NCBI RefSeq assembly: GCF_900129785.1
Contig: NZ_FSRC01000001.1
Coordinates: forward strand, 868,001-932,000
Direction of reading: 5' to 3'
Length of the DNA stretch: 64,000 nucleotides
Source: Algoriphagus halophilus
GTDB taxonomy: Bacteria > Bacteroidota > Bacteroidia > Cytophagales > Cyclobacteriaceae
The first letter of the stretch is position 1. Every line of letters starts with the position of its first letter. This document shows, piece by piece, positions 26,642-36,725 of the stretch. Position numbers and translations under genes: made by a program. A model generated the notes under the pieces. It worked only from the letters and a program-made list of their open reading frames with translations, had not been told where the DNA came from and made no database searches.

Positions 26642-28660
26642 CTAATCCTTTTGCTTCAACACCATCATGGTCCGGTTAGGGATATAAAGCAATAAACACT
26701 GGTTTTCATTGGTCAGGAAGGTGGTGCTCGTATCCAATCTTTCAAATCCTCCAAATTCCTTTTCATCCGAATCCAAAATCAATTGATAGGATCCAGTCCA
26801 TGGTACTTGAATAGCAAAGCCAGAGAACGACTCCGTTGGATGGAAGGAGAATACAAAAATGAGCCCGGCTCGTTCGTATGCGAGTATTTTTTTATCGGGA
26901 TCCAGGTGTAATTGGCGTGCATGTTGGGAAGCAAGAACCTGAAAGTCTTTAGCCAATTGAATCATGGATTTGTCCCAAGCAGCCAGTTGCCCATACCGAA
27001 GAAGAGGATCATCTGCCAAAGACCATTGTCTTCTGGCGTATTGGTAGCTCCAATTATTGCCTTCTCTTGGAAAATCTACCCATTCAGGATGACCAAATTC
27101 ATTTCCTATAAATGTGAGGTATCCTTCTCCTCCTAAGGAAAGGGTGATCATGCGGATCAATTTGTGTAATGCAATCCCTCTATCTACCACCAAATTTTGC
27201 TGTAATAAAGACATGCTGAAATACATCTCTTTGTCCATCAGCCAAAATGCCAGCGATTTATCACCAACAAGCGCCTGATCATGACTTTCGGCATAGGCGA
27301 TAGATTTCTCTTTGATGGGTCGATTGGATAGTTGGTGCCAAAGCTCAAACATATCCCATTCCTCATCCTGCTTATGTTTTAAGGTTTTAATCCAATAATC
27401 CGGAACACCCATGGCCATTCTGAAGTCAAAGCCTATTCCACCATCTTCTATTTTCCTGGAAAGTCCGGGCATTCCACTGACATCTTCTGCAATTGAAATA
27501 CTTTGAGGTTTTAATTTATGGATTAATGTATTGGCAAGTTGTAGGTAAAGAATAGCATCATCATCCACATTGGAATCAAAATATAAATCGATGTTGTCAA
27601 AATCCATGAATAATCCATGATGGACATACATGATGGAGGTGACACCATCAAAGCGAAAACCATCCATATGGAATTCTTCGATCCAATATCGGATATTACT
27701 CAAGAGGAATTGTTGGACTTCTCTTTTTGAATAGTTGAATACTTTAGAGTCCCAACCTTCATGGTATCCTTTTGGGCCTGCATGAAAGTATTGGTGATCA
27801 CTCCCATCGAATTCATTGATTCCTTCATTCACATTTTTTACGGCATGTGAATGAACGATGTCCATTACCACAGCTATTCCCATCTTATGGGCAGTATTGA
27901 TCAGGGATTTTAATTCTTCCGGTGACCCAAAACGAGAGGTGGGGGCAAAGAAGTTAGATACATGATAGCCAAAAGAGCCATAATAAGGGTGTTCCATGAC
28001 GGCCATGAGCTGGATGGTATTATAACCTGCAGATTTGATCCGTGGAAGGATGTTTTGTTCAAACTCCAGATAAGTCCCTACGCCTAGTTTTTCTTGTGCC
28101 ATCCCTACATGGCACTCATATATTAAAGGTTGTTTCCTGCTTTCTGCCAAAGAAAAATCTTGATCAGTCCAGGGAAAAGGAGAATCAAACCAAACTTGAC
28201 CTGCAAAATCATGTGTTTCTTCATTTTGAATTACCCGGGTGATGTATACAGGGATTCTATCCAAAGCCCCATTGGCACCTATGACATGGACTTTTACCTT
28301 TGAACCATGGACGAACGTATCTTTATATTGATCAAAGGGTAAGAAAATTTCCCAATCTCCCCGAGGATTTTTTTTCATAGGGTGGGATTGTCGATCCCAA
28401 TTGTTAAAGTCCCCAAAGAAATAAAGTGCTTCTGCGGCAGGGGCCCATTCCCGATAGACCCAACCATTTCTCCAACTCTCGAAATGAATCCCATAAAAAT
28501 GATGGTTGCTACCATATTCCAAAATGTCCCCACAGAAATTTTCAATTTCTTGGATAGCTGATTGGTATTTACTCCAACGAAGAGAAATCTTATCACTGTA
28601 TTTTTCAAGCCAAGGCTCGTCTATTACTAAATTGAGGGGGGCGGACTTTCTCACAAACAT
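26642..28660 (-). CDS. glgB: 1,4-alpha-glucan branching enzyme, GH13 (eukaryotic-like type)
   Basis: Makes alpha-1,6 branches in glycogen. The 672 residues contain an N-terminal CBM48 domain (about 60-165, YREWAPAAEALYFFGDFNNWDR), a GH13 barrel and a C-terminal beta domain. Catalytic positions are visible in GFRFDGVTSIMYVHHG (nucleophile Asp), SIAEDVSGMPG (acid/base Glu) and YAESHDQAL (third Asp). The layout and motifs YGSFGYHVSNFFA and EFGHPEWVDFPREGN match the animal, plant and Bacteroidota type rather than E. coli GlgB. It is a single gene, convergent with the flavoprotein gene. Confidence 0.93.
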   Translation of the reverse strand: MFVRKSAPLNLVIDEPWLEKYSDKISLRWSKYQSAIQEIENFCGDILEYGSNHHFYGIHFESWRNGWVYREWAPAAEALYFFGDFNNWDRQSHPMKKNPRGDWEIFLPFDQYKDTFVHGSKVKVHVIGANGALDRIPVYITRVIQNEETHDFAGQVWFDSPFPWTDQDFSLAESRKQPLIYECHVGMAQEKLGVGTYLEFEQNILPRIKSAGYNTIQLMAVMEHPYYGSFGYHVSNFFAPTSRFGSPEELKSLINTAHKMGIAVVMDIVHSHAVKNVNEGINEFDGSDHQYFHAGPKGYHEGWDSKVFNYSKREVQQFLLSNIRYWIEEFHMDGFRFDGVTSIMYVHHGLFMDFDNIDLYFDSNVDDDAILYLQLANTLIHKLKPQSISIAEDVSGMPGLSRKIEDGGIGFDFRMAMGVPDYWIKTLKHKQDEEWDMFELWHQLSNRPIKEKSIAYAESHDQALVGDKSLAFWLMDKEMYFSMSLLQQNLVVDRGIALHKLIRMITLSLGGEGYLTFIGNEFGHPEWVDFPREGNNWSYQYARRQWSLADDPLLRYGQLAAWDKSMIQLAKDFQVLASQHARQLHLDPDKKILAYERAGLIFVFSFHPTESFSGFAIQVPWTGSYQLILDSDEKEFGGFERLDTSTTFLTNENQCLLLYIPNRTMMVLKQKD

Positions 28661-28749
28661 GAAATTAACTTGGCTTAATTTAGAAAAATGTAAATGGAAT
28701 CAAGCATGTACTTCTTTTTTTCATTCCTGTGGAGAATTGAAAAATAAAA

Positions 28750-28778
28750 AGCGGTAAGAAAATTTAATTCTTACCGCT
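28750..28778 (-). terminator. Intrinsic terminator after the DUF805 gene
   Basis: Perfect 11-bp stem AGCGGTAAGAA/TTCTTACCGCT with a 7-nt loop. On the minus strand a T-rich run follows, 36 bp beyond the DUF805 stop. Confidence 0.82.
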
Positions 28779-28814
28779 CTGATTTAAATGCTAAATTATA
28801 AAATACGTCCAGCC

Positions 28815-29168
28815 TCAAACAATATCTGTCTTTCTAGGGTCTGGACCATATTGATTTTCTCCTTTCTGACCTTTTTTTGCGGCCAGCCAAATAAAACCTA
28901 TAAAATTGATTGGAGGTGGGATCAATAAATAAAAGGCATATTTCCAATCCAGTCCTATATCATGTAGTCTTTTAATAGCTTGAACCATTAAAATGCTGAT
29001 TGATGCTATCAAAGCCACTCCCGCTCCATAAAATATCATCCAGGATTCAGTTTGGAAACTATCCCATATTAACAATAAGCACAGAATGTTGATGAAATAG
29101 AAAATCATGAACATCCACAAATACTTTCTTCTAGTTATTCTTCCCTCCGGTTTAAATGTTGAATTCAT
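28815..29168 (-). CDS. DUF805 membrane protein
   Basis: A 117-residue protein with three or four transmembrane segments (about 14-34, 42-62, 80-100). The family signature includes GRITRRKYLWMF at the N-terminus, IKRLHDIGLDW in the middle loop and ENQYGPDPR at the end. Its function is unknown. It is a single gene with its own terminator. Confidence 0.88.
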   Translation of the reverse strand: MNSTFKPEGRITRRKYLWMFMIFYFINILCLLLIWDSFQTESWMIFYGAGVALIASISILMVQAIKRLHDIGLDWKYAFYLLIPPPINFIGFIWLAAKKGQKGENQYGPDPRKTDIV

Positions 29169-29235
29169 AATTTTATTAACGAACTTGATAGGAAGTTGTT
29201 TTCAAAGCAGAAATCGGAGCACCCCTGGAGTCTAC

Positions 29236-30555
29236 TCAATGATTCTCGTAAATGAATTCTGGTTCCATCACCTCGACAGTACCTTCATCGTTGATTTTAT
29301 CCAAGGTGACCACTTTCAATTCATTGACTAACATGGGGTCATATTTGGCAGAAACCCGGATATAGTTTTCGGTAAATCCGTGGATTTTCCCATTTTCAAT
29401 ATCCTCTTCAAATAGCACTGTAAACGTGTTGCCCAGATTTTCTTCGTAAAATTTCCTTCTTTTCTTTTCAGAAAGTATCCGTAGCATTTTGGAACGTTCG
29501 TTTCTTTTTTTCATCGGAACGACTCCTTCCATTTCAACTGCTCTGGTATTTGCACGTTCAGAGTAGGTGAAGACATGCAAGTATGAAATATCCAGTTCGT
29601 TTAAAAAATTATAGGTTTCTAGAAATAGTTCGTCTGTTTCTCCCGGAAACCCTACAATCACATCTACTCCAATACAGGCATGCGGCATCAAGGTTTTGAT
29701 CTTGGAAACCCTGTCTTCATATAATTCGCGAAGATATCGTCTTCCCATTTTTCTTAAGATGGTATTGGAACCAGATTGCAATGGGATATGGAAATGGGGT
29801 ACAAATCTTTTGGACTGGGCCGCAAAACTGATGATTTCATTGGTGAGTAGGTTGGGCTCAATAGAAGAAATCCTAAATCGATTAATTCCTTCCACCTCAT
29901 CAAGCGCATAGACAAGGTCAGCGAATTTTTCATTTCTTTTTCCATCGACTATTCCAAAGTCACCAATATTAACTCCGGTCAAAACGATTTCTTTCACTTT
30001 GGTTCCGGCTATTTCTTTTGCAGAGGCAACGACACTTTCTATGGTGTTACTTCTACTTTTTCCTCTAGCTAATGGAATGGTACAGAAAGCACATCCATAG
30101 TTACAGCCGTCCTGAACTTTTAAAAATGTCCGAGTTCTATCATTGATGGAGTAGGCATTGTTGAAAGTAGTGGCTTCTTGGATTTCTGAGGCTAGGATTT
30201 TAGTGTCCTGGGCTTTTGCAAAATCATCCAATAGCTCGATTAACCTGAATTTTTCTGCTGCACCCAAGACTGCATCCACTCCTTTTATTTCCGAAATCTC
30301 TTTCGGCTTTAATTGGGCATAGCAGCCAATGATTGTCACGTAAGAATTGGGAGAGATCTTTTTAGCCTCTTTTACTATCTTCTTACATTTTTTATCTGCA
30401 TTCTCGGTTACCGAGCAGGTATTAATGATGAAAATGTCAGGATTATCCTGAAAATCCACCTTTAAATACCCTTTGTCTTCAAACTGTCTACTAATAGTAG
30501 ACGTCTCCGAGAAGTTGAGTTTACATCCAAGTGTATAAAATGCTACCTTTTTCAC
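29236..30555 (-). CDS. mtaB: tRNA N6-threonylcarbamoyladenosine methylthiotransferase
   Basis: Radical SAM enzyme that adds a methylthio group to t6A37 of tRNA. An N-terminal UPF0004 domain carries the auxiliary Fe-S cysteines in YTLGCKLNFSE, NTCSVTENADKKC and IIGCYAQLKP. The radical SAM motif is DGCNYGCAFCTIPLARG. A C-terminal TRAM domain ends the 440-residue protein. The GTG at 30555 is taken as the start; a TTG ten codons upstream lies inside a near-perfect promoter and would not be on the transcript. Confidence 0.92.
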   Translation of the reverse strand: MKKVAFYTLGCKLNFSETSTISRQFEDKGYLKVDFQDNPDIFIINTCSVTENADKKCKKIVKEAKKISPNSYVTIIGCYAQLKPKEISEIKGVDAVLGAAEKFRLIELLDDFAKAQDTKILASEIQEATTFNNAYSINDRTRTFLKVQDGCNYGCAFCTIPLARGKSRSNTIESVVASAKEIAGTKVKEIVLTGVNIGDFGIVDGKRNEKFADLVYALDEVEGINRFRISSIEPNLLTNEIISFAAQSKRFVPHFHIPLQSGSNTILRKMGRRYLRELYEDRVSKIKTLMPHACIGVDVIVGFPGETDELFLETYNFLNELDISYLHVFTYSERANTRAVEMEGVVPMKKRNERSKMLRILSEKKRRKFYEENLGNTFTVLFEEDIENGKIHGFTENYIRVSAKYDPMLVNELKVVTLDKINDEGTVEVMEPEFIYENH

Positions 30556-30582
30556 AATTAATCTCCAGCTTATTTGAGAATG

Positions 30583-30613
30583 CAAAGGTAATTAAAGTCT
30601 ACTTGTTTTCAAT
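30583..30613 (-). promoter_or_regulatory. Promoter of mtaB
   Basis: On the minus strand TTG (30613-30611) is followed after 20 nt by TACCTTTG (30590-30583), matching the Bacteroidota pattern TTTG-N19-21-TAnnTTTG. Transcription would begin near 30576, about 20 nt before the GTG start. Confidence 0.6.
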
Positions 30614-30750
30614 TTTCTAATTTCTGAACGGAAAATCACTTTTTTGAACGAAATGGTGTGAAAAAGACCATGTTTTTTTGATAAAACTGTAAATTTTTCA
30701 AAAAATGAGCTCAAATTTTGGTCATTTTCATTTTCGAGTCAGTATTTTTC

Positions 30751-30758
30751 TATTTTTG
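30751..30758 (+). promoter_or_regulatory. Candidate -7 element for glnN
   Basis: TATTTTTG matches TAnnTTTG. A weak -33 (TTTC, ending at 30729) lies 21 nt upstream. Transcription would start near 30765, about 25 nt before the glnN ATG. Confidence 0.45.
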
Positions 30759-30789
30759 TGAGTATAATCTTAAACCACACTTTGTAGAA

Positions 30790-32952
30790 ATGGCAACACT
30801 CAGACAACAAGCCTTGTCAATGGTGCAGGCTAGACAGCGATCTGCTGTAAAAGCACCATCTACCAAAATATCCGATTATTTTGGCGAAAATGTATTTGGA
30901 ACTGCGCAAATGAAAGTGTCTTTAGCTCCATCCGTTTTCAAAAAGGTAATGGAAGCGATCGATAAAGGCTCAAAAATAGATGTTTCAACTGCTGAGGAAA
31001 TCGCATCTGCAGTGAAAACTTGGGCTCTTGCGAAAGGAGTAACACATTATACTCACTGGTTCCAACCATTGACAGGTTCTACAGCTGAGAAGCATGATTC
31101 CTTTTTCGATGCGTTAGGCGGATTGGAAAAGTTCAAAGGTAGTGCCTTAGTTCAGCAAGAACCAGATGCTTCTTCTTTCCCAAATGGAGGAATCAGATCT
31201 ACTTTTGAAGCAAGAGGATATACTGCTTGGGATCCTTCTTCTCCAATTTTTATTTTTGAAAACACACTTTGTATCCCAACTATCTTTGTTTCCTATACAG
31301 GAGAGGCGTTGGATTACAAAACTCCTTTATTAAAATCTATGGAAGCGATCAATGATGCTTCCGTGCAGATCTGCCAATTATTTGACAGGAATGTGAAGAA
31401 AGTATTTCCTTCTCTTGGAGTAGAGCAAGAATACTTTGTAGTAGACAAAGCATTGTTTGCTGCAAGACCAGATTTGGTAATGGCTGGTAGAACTGTTTTT
31501 GGTCATAGCCCTGCTAGAGGTCAGCAATTAGATGATCATTATTTCGGTACGATCCCTACCAGGGTGAAGGACTTTATGGTTGACTTTGAAATTGAGTCTC
31601 ATAAGCTTGGTATTCCTGTAATGACTCGTCACAATGAAGTGGCTCCTGGTCAGTTTGAGGTAGCTCCTTTGTTTGAAGAGATCAATAAAGCGACTGATCA
31701 CAACCAGTTATTGATGGATGTGATGGATAAAGTTGCTGAAAAGCATAATTTGAAGGTGTTGTTCCACGAGAAGCCATTTGCTGGTGTCAACGGTAGTGGA
31801 AAGCACAATAACTGGTCATTGATTACTGACACTGGAGTAAACTTGTTCCAGCCAAGTAGTTCTGCAAGAGAGAACCTTCAGTTCTTGACATTCTTGGTAG
31901 CGACTATCAAAGCAGTATATGATCATTCAGATTTATTAAGAGCTAGTATTGCTTCTGCAGGTAATGATTACCGATTGGGTGCCAACGAAGCGCCTCCTGC
32001 AATCATTTCTGTTTTCTTGGGTGCTACTCTTACGGAGGTATTGGATGAGCTTGAGAAAAACGGAAATATCAAAATCGAGAAAGGTGACAACATGTATATG
32101 AAGTTAGGTATCTCCAAGATTCCTGAAATCATACTTGACAACACTGATAGAAATAGAACTTCTCCATTTGCATTTACAGGAAACAAATTTGAGTTCCGTG
32201 CGGTAGGATCTCAAGCTAACGTAGCTGGTCCAATGACTGCTCTTAACGTAATCGTAGCAGATGTCTTGAAAGGTATGTATAAAGATATCGAGAAAGAGAT
32301 GGCTGCTGGTAAGGAGAAGAAAATTGCTATTGTGAATGTATTGAGAAAATACATCAAGGATAGTAAGAAGGTAAGGTTTGAAGGTGATGGATACTCTGAT
32401 GCTTGGGCTAAAGAAGCTGAAAAAAGAGGTTTATCTAACTTGAAGTCTACTCCAGTTGCACTTGACGTGTACCAGAAGAAAGCTACGAAAGAGCTATTCG
32501 AAAGACACAACGTCATGAATGAGATAGAACTTCATGCACGTCATGAGATCATGTTGGAGAACTTCATTATGAGAGTTCAGATCGAAGGAAGAGTAATGGG
32601 AGATTTGGCATTGAATCATATCATTCCAACGGCTATTCTATATCAAAATAAAATGATTGAAAATGCCAATGGTCTGAAAGGACTTGGTTTGGATCATACT
32701 GCTGCTGTTGCTACGATCAAAGAGGTTTCTAAGCACATTGAATCCTTGAAATCCAATATTACTGCAATGATTGAAGCTCGTAAGAAGCTCAACAAAGAAG
32801 AAGATATTGTGAAAATGGCGAAAGGCTATCAGACTGAAGTGAAAGAAGCTTATTTTGACAAAATCAGATATGCTGTTGATAAGCTGGAGTTATTGGTAGA
32901 CGATGAGTCTTGGCCATTAGTGAAATATAGAGAAATGTTGTTTTTGAGATAA
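30790..32952 (+). CDS. glnN: Glutamine synthetase type III
   Basis: ATP-dependent synthesis of glutamine from glutamate and ammonia. It is a 720-residue type III enzyme, the long form typical of Bacteroidota and cyanobacteria. Visible blocks are WFQPLTGSTAEKHDSFF, GVEQEYFVVD, TRHNEVAPGQFEVAP, NGSGKHNNWSL and NRTSPFAFTGNKFEFRAVGS, which carry the metal, ATP and glutamate ligands. An open frame extends 24 codons upstream to 30718, but the family-like N-terminus MATLRQQALSMVQ and the promoter position favour the ATG at 30790. It has a clear terminator downstream. Confidence 0.95.
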   Translation: MATLRQQALSMVQARQRSAVKAPSTKISDYFGENVFGTAQMKVSLAPSVFKKVMEAIDKGSKIDVSTAEEIASAVKTWALAKGVTHYTHWFQPLTGSTAEKHDSFFDALGGLEKFKGSALVQQEPDASSFPNGGIRSTFEARGYTAWDPSSPIFIFENTLCIPTIFVSYTGEALDYKTPLLKSMEAINDASVQICQLFDRNVKKVFPSLGVEQEYFVVDKALFAARPDLVMAGRTVFGHSPARGQQLDDHYFGTIPTRVKDFMVDFEIESHKLGIPVMTRHNEVAPGQFEVAPLFEEINKATDHNQLLMDVMDKVAEKHNLKVLFHEKPFAGVNGSGKHNNWSLITDTGVNLFQPSSSARENLQFLTFLVATIKAVYDHSDLLRASIASAGNDYRLGANEAPPAIISVFLGATLTEVLDELEKNGNIKIEKGDNMYMKLGISKIPEIILDNTDRNRTSPFAFTGNKFEFRAVGSQANVAGPMTALNVIVADVLKGMYKDIEKEMAAGKEKKIAIVNVLRKYIKDSKKVRFEGDGYSDAWAKEAEKRGLSNLKSTPVALDVYQKKATKELFERHNVMNEIELHARHEIMLENFIMRVQIEGRVMGDLALNHIIPTAILYQNKMIENANGLKGLGLDHTAAVATIKEVSKHIESLKSNITAMIEARKKLNKEEDIVKMAKGYQTEVKEAYFDKIRYAVDKLELLVDDESWPLVKYREMLFLR

Positions 32953-32971
32953 AATTAAACTCGAAAAGTAC

Positions 32972-33005
32972 AAAAGCCTCTCATTCATTTGAGAGGCTTT
33001 TTTTA
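32972..33005 (+). terminator. Intrinsic terminator of glnN
   Basis: 11-bp stem AAAAGCCTCTC/GAGAGGCTTTT with an 8-nt loop and a T run, 19 bp after the stop. The same stem sequence recurs at 38341, after the first SusD gene. Confidence 0.9.
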
Positions 33006-33386
33006 TGCATTTACCTTTAGGAAAAATTTATTAACTCATGATCTAAAGAAGGAAATTTTATTTATAGCTATTAGTTCAAGAAGAAATATCGATTATTGGA
33101 AAGCAGGAATACTTAAAATAATTTAATTTTGAACTTACTTTTGTAAAAAAATTAAATAAATATCCTATTTCATTAAAAAATATTATCTAATTGTTTTGAA
33201 TGGATTTTGAAATTTATAGATTTACCACACAGACTAGTGTATACTGAAAAGATTCTAAAGTTTCTCCTTGTCATTCGTCCGGAAACGAACTTTTAAGTAA
33301 TCTTTAGTTATATAAGCCAAATAATTAGTAGGTATTCCCTGGTCTGTCTATTAACTCATTTATTTTCTAATCATTAATTAATTGCT
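33006..33386 (+). other. Gene-free control region of the first SusC/SusD operon
   Basis: About 380 bp, strongly AT-rich, with no open frame worth calling. It contains the promoter at 33195-33224 and then a leader of about 155 nt ending in TCTAATCATTAATTA just before the start codon. A similar ending precedes the second SusC. I see no STN-linked sigma/anti-sigma genes and no riboswitch that I can name. Confidence 0.7.
33195..33224 (+). promoter_or_regulatory. Promoter of the first susCD operon
   Basis: TTTG (33195-33198), an 18-nt spacer, then TAGATTTA (33217-33224), close to the Bacteroidota TTTG/TAnnTTTG pattern. The same elements with the same spacing lie upstream of the second SusC (38536-38565), with several further shared bases around them. 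This conservation between paralogous operons supports a real promoter. Confidence 0.65.
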
Positions 33387-36300
33387 ATGAGAAAAGTTTT
33401 ATCAATTGCTTTGACTCTGGTTATGATCTTTTGTGTCTCGGCTATGGCACAGGCTCAGAAAAGAGTTTTGAAAGGAGTTGTGACAGCTTCGCCGGATGGA
33501 GAACCCATGCCGGGTGTTACAATTCTGGACAAGACAAACCAGACGGGTACTACCACCAATATAGATGGTGAGTATTCTATTTCTGTGGGACCAAATTCAG
33601 TTTTGGTGTTTTCTTTTATTGGTTTTGCTTCTCAGGAAGTCGTTGTCGGAAATCAATCTGAGATCAATATTAATTTGGAGGAGGATGCTAGTGAATTATC
33701 TGAATTTGTCGTGACCGCTTTTGGGATGGACAAAAGTGAAAAATCCTTGGGTTATGCTACTAGTACAATCAAGGCTGATGAATTGATCAAAGTAGGTAAT
33801 CCAAATGTAGCATCTGCTCTTTATGGTAAAGCACCTGGTGTTAGAATCCAAACAGGGGCGGGGGGAGCTACCTCAGCAGTGAACATTCAGATTCGAGGAA
33901 TTAACTCGATTACTGGTAAAAACCAACCACTTATTGTTTTGGATGGTGTTCCAATCCGAAATGAAGAAGTAACGAACAACAACTATTGGGGCGACCAAAG
34001 ACTAAGAGGAAATGGCCTATTAGACATAAACCCAGCAGATATTGATAATATTTCCATCTTAAAAGGTGCATCTGCGGCTGCACTTTATGGTTCAGAGGCG
34101 GTGAATGGTGTTGTTTTGATTACTACCAAAAAAGGCACCGCAGGTAAAAACGGAATGCAAGTTGACTTTAATGCGAATGTCAGCTTAGATAAAATTGCCT
34201 ATTTGCCAAGATATCAAAACGTAAGAGGACCTGGTATGCCAGCTCATATCCAGAACTTAGGCCAAGCAGAAGATGGTTTTAATTATACGGAAGATGGAAT
34301 TCGTACAGTGCCGAATACAACCACTAACTATGGACCAAGATTCGATGGTCAGCCAATGCAGGCTTGGGATGGTATTTCTAGACCTTATGTAGCACAAGAA
34401 GATAATTATGCGGCTTTATTCAATAGCCCAGTAAGTTCTAATATTAACGTAGCTATTTCTAATAGTACCGATAAAGCTAATTTCCGCCTTTCATTAACCC
34501 GTCAGGACAACGAAGCGTTGAGTTTGAATTCTAAAAACAGCAAGAATATCATGAATTTGAATTCAAGCTATAATGTGAACAAAAGATGGAAAGTGGATTT
34601 GATGGTGAATTACATCAATCAAAACACAAAAAACCGTCCTTATTCAATTGACCGAATGATCAATAACTTCGGTGGAATGATGACTCGTTTCGATAATGGT
34701 GAGTGGTATTTGGACAGATATCAAACGAGCCGTGGTTACAGATTTGTGACTGGTAATGGACAAAGTTTGACTCCTGATGAAAACATTACAGGTGCAGGTT
34801 TTAGAGGTGATATTGCAGATTATGTTTGGAGAGTAAATAAAAACTTGTCTTCCGAATTGAGTAATCGTGTAATTGGAAGTTTGACCAACCACTTTCAGAT
34901 TACGGATGATTTGAAACTAAGGGCTAGAGTTTCTACAGACTTCACCAATAGATATTCTGAGTTCAGTAATTATTCTACTCGTCCTTTGGCTTTCGGACCT
35001 TCAGGTGCTTTTGGAATGAATACTGAATTATTCAGCATTCTTTACGGTGATTTGATGTTGACTTACACGAAGAGCCTTACCGACGAAATCACTTTGAGTG
35101 CAATGGGTGGGTATACTGCTAGAAAAGAAAGCTTTAGCAATGTGTCAAGAAGTACCAATGGTGGATTAAGTACTGAGAATCTGTTTGATATTGTGGCTTC
35201 CACAAACATCCCTAACTCAGGATCTGATAGATCTTACAGAGTAATTGATGCATTCCTTGGAACAGTGAATTTCGATTATAAAAACATTTGGTTTGTTGAG
35301 GGTACGATCCGTAGAGATAGAATTTCTACCATGAATCCTAACAACAATGCATTTGTTTACCCTTCTGTTAACACCAGTTTTGCAATTTCTGATGCCATTC
35401 AATTACCTCAATTTATCACATTCTCTAAGTTGAGAGGTTCTTGGGGTATCGTGGGTAACTATCCAGATATTTATAGAGCAAATATTGCATACTCTCAGAA
35501 TTCTTTGGGCGTTCAGCAGCCAGGTGGAGCCAATGTGCTTTATACCACTATTTCTAACTCATTCGGTAACGATGGGATCAAGCCAGAGCAGAAGCATGAA
35601 TTTGAATTTGGTTTAGATACTAGATTCTTTAACAATAGATTTGGTTTAGACCTTTCTTATTATAACGCTCAGATCAGAGACCAAATCTTGCCTTTGACGT
35701 TGCCTTCCACTTCAGGAGCTAGTTCCGTATTGACAAACATCGGTACTTTGAGGAATACAGGTGTTGAACTTTCATTGAATGGGGCGATCGTGCAGAGTTT
35801 GAACTTTGGTTGGAATATGACATTGAATGTTTCTAGAAACATGAACAAAGTTGAAAAGTTGGCCAACAATGCAACTGAATTGCTGCATGCGGATTATGAT
35901 GGAAATGCGGCTCAACTTCGTTCTGTAGTAGGTAGACCAATGGGTGATTTCTATGCTAGACCAATTGCAACTGATGCAAATGGTAATAAGATCGTACAAC
36001 CAAATGGTTTATATAAAATCGATGATCAAAACTGGATTCAGGTTGGAAATGCCATGCCAGATGCAGTAGGTGGTTTCATCAATGAATTAAACTACAAGAA
36101 CTTCGCTCTTTCTGCAGTAGTTGACTTCCAAATTGGAGGTAGTGTTATGCCGACTGGTATCAACTGGATGATCAGCCGTGGTTTGACTGAAAAGAGTTTG
36201 AACTATATGGATGAAGCAAGCGGTGGTTTGGCTTATTATGTAAATGAAGATGGACAAGGAATCCAAATAGACCATTCTGCAACCCAAGGACCAAATGGTG

Positions 36301-36704
36301 AAACTGTTTATCACGATGGTATGGTGATGGATGGAGTGGTCGCAGATGGTTCTCCAAACTCTAATGTGATTTCTCAGGCATATTACTATTGGAACACTTA
36401 CAACTGGGGTGGACCTCAGTATAGCCAGTCAAGATATGAATTGTATATCAAGGACAATGATTATGTGAAAATGAGAGAATTGTCTTTGAGCTATACCATT
36501 CCTGCTCAACTTACCTCTAAAATTGGTGCTTCCAATGTGAACCTTTCCGTATTTGGTAGAAACTTGTTTTTCCTTTATAGAAATATCAAGGATTTAGACC
36601 CAGAAGTTATGACTGGTGGATCTAGATGGACTCAAACGTTGACTAGTGCGGGTACCAACCCAGCTACTAGAACTTGGGGCTTTATGTTAAGAGCTAGATT
36701 CTAA
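33387..36704 (+). CDS. SusC/RagA-type TonB-dependent outer-membrane transporter (first copy)
   Basis: A 1105-residue outer-membrane transporter. It has a signal peptide (1-22), a CarboxypepD_reg-like domain (about 26-108, RVLKGVVTASPDGEPMPGVTI), a plug domain (about 108-230, with PLIVLDGVPIRNEE and LKGASAAALYGSEAVNGVVLITTK) and a large barrel ending in an aromatic residue (LRARF). It has no STN domain, so signalling through an anti-sigma factor is unlikely. With the SusD partner 21 bp downstream it imports an oligosaccharide or similar ligand. The substrate is unknown. Residues 26-110 are far more similar to the second SusC than the plug is. Confidence 0.94.
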   Translation: MRKVLSIALTLVMIFCVSAMAQAQKRVLKGVVTASPDGEPMPGVTILDKTNQTGTTTNIDGEYSISVGPNSVLVFSFIGFASQEVVVGNQSEININLEEDASELSEFVVTAFGMDKSEKSLGYATSTIKADELIKVGNPNVASALYGKAPGVRIQTGAGGATSAVNIQIRGINSITGKNQPLIVLDGVPIRNEEVTNNNYWGDQRLRGNGLLDINPADIDNISILKGASAAALYGSEAVNGVVLITTKKGTAGKNGMQVDFNANVSLDKIAYLPRYQNVRGPGMPAHIQNLGQAEDGFNYTEDGIRTVPNTTTNYGPRFDGQPMQAWDGISRPYVAQEDNYAALFNSPVSSNINVAISNSTDKANFRLSLTRQDNEALSLNSKNSKNIMNLNSSYNVNKRWKVDLMVNYINQNTKNRPYSIDRMINNFGGMMTRFDNGEWYLDRYQTSRGYRFVTGNGQSLTPDENITGAGFRGDIADYVWRVNKNLSSELSNRVIGSLTNHFQITDDLKLRARVSTDFTNRYSEFSNYSTRPLAFGPSGAFGMNTELFSILYGDLMLTYTKSLTDEITLSAMGGYTARKESFSNVSRSTNGGLSTENLFDIVASTNIPNSGSDRSYRVIDAFLGTVNFDYKNIWFVEGTIRRDRISTMNPNNNAFVYPSVNTSFAISDAIQLPQFITFSKLRGSWGIVGNYPDIYRANIAYSQNSLGVQQPGGANVLYTTISNSFGNDGIKPEQKHEFEFGLDTRFFNNRFGLDLSYYNAQIRDQILPLTLPSTSGASSVLTNIGTLRNTGVELSLNGAIVQSLNFGWNMTLNVSRNMNKVEKLANNATELLHADYDGNAAQLRSVVGRPMGDFYARPIATDANGNKIVQPNGLYKIDDQNWIQVGNAMPDAVGGFINELNYKNFALSAVVDFQIGGSVMPTGINWMISRGLTEKSLNYMDEASGGLAYYVNEDGQGIQIDHSATQGPNGETVYHDGMVMDGVVADGSPNSNVISQAYYYWNTYNWGGPQYSQSRYELYIKDNDYVKMRELSLSYTIPAQLTSKIGASNVNLSVFGRNLFFLYRNIKDLDPEVMTGGSRWTQTLTSAGTNPATRTWGFMLRARF

Positions 36705-36725
36705 TAATTGATATAAGATAAAAAC

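Noticed and set aside
30556..30585. TTG start ten codons upstream for mtaB.
   Set aside because: It lies within a near-consensus promoter (TTG-N20-TACCTTTG), so it should not be transcribed. The GTG at 30555 fits the family start.
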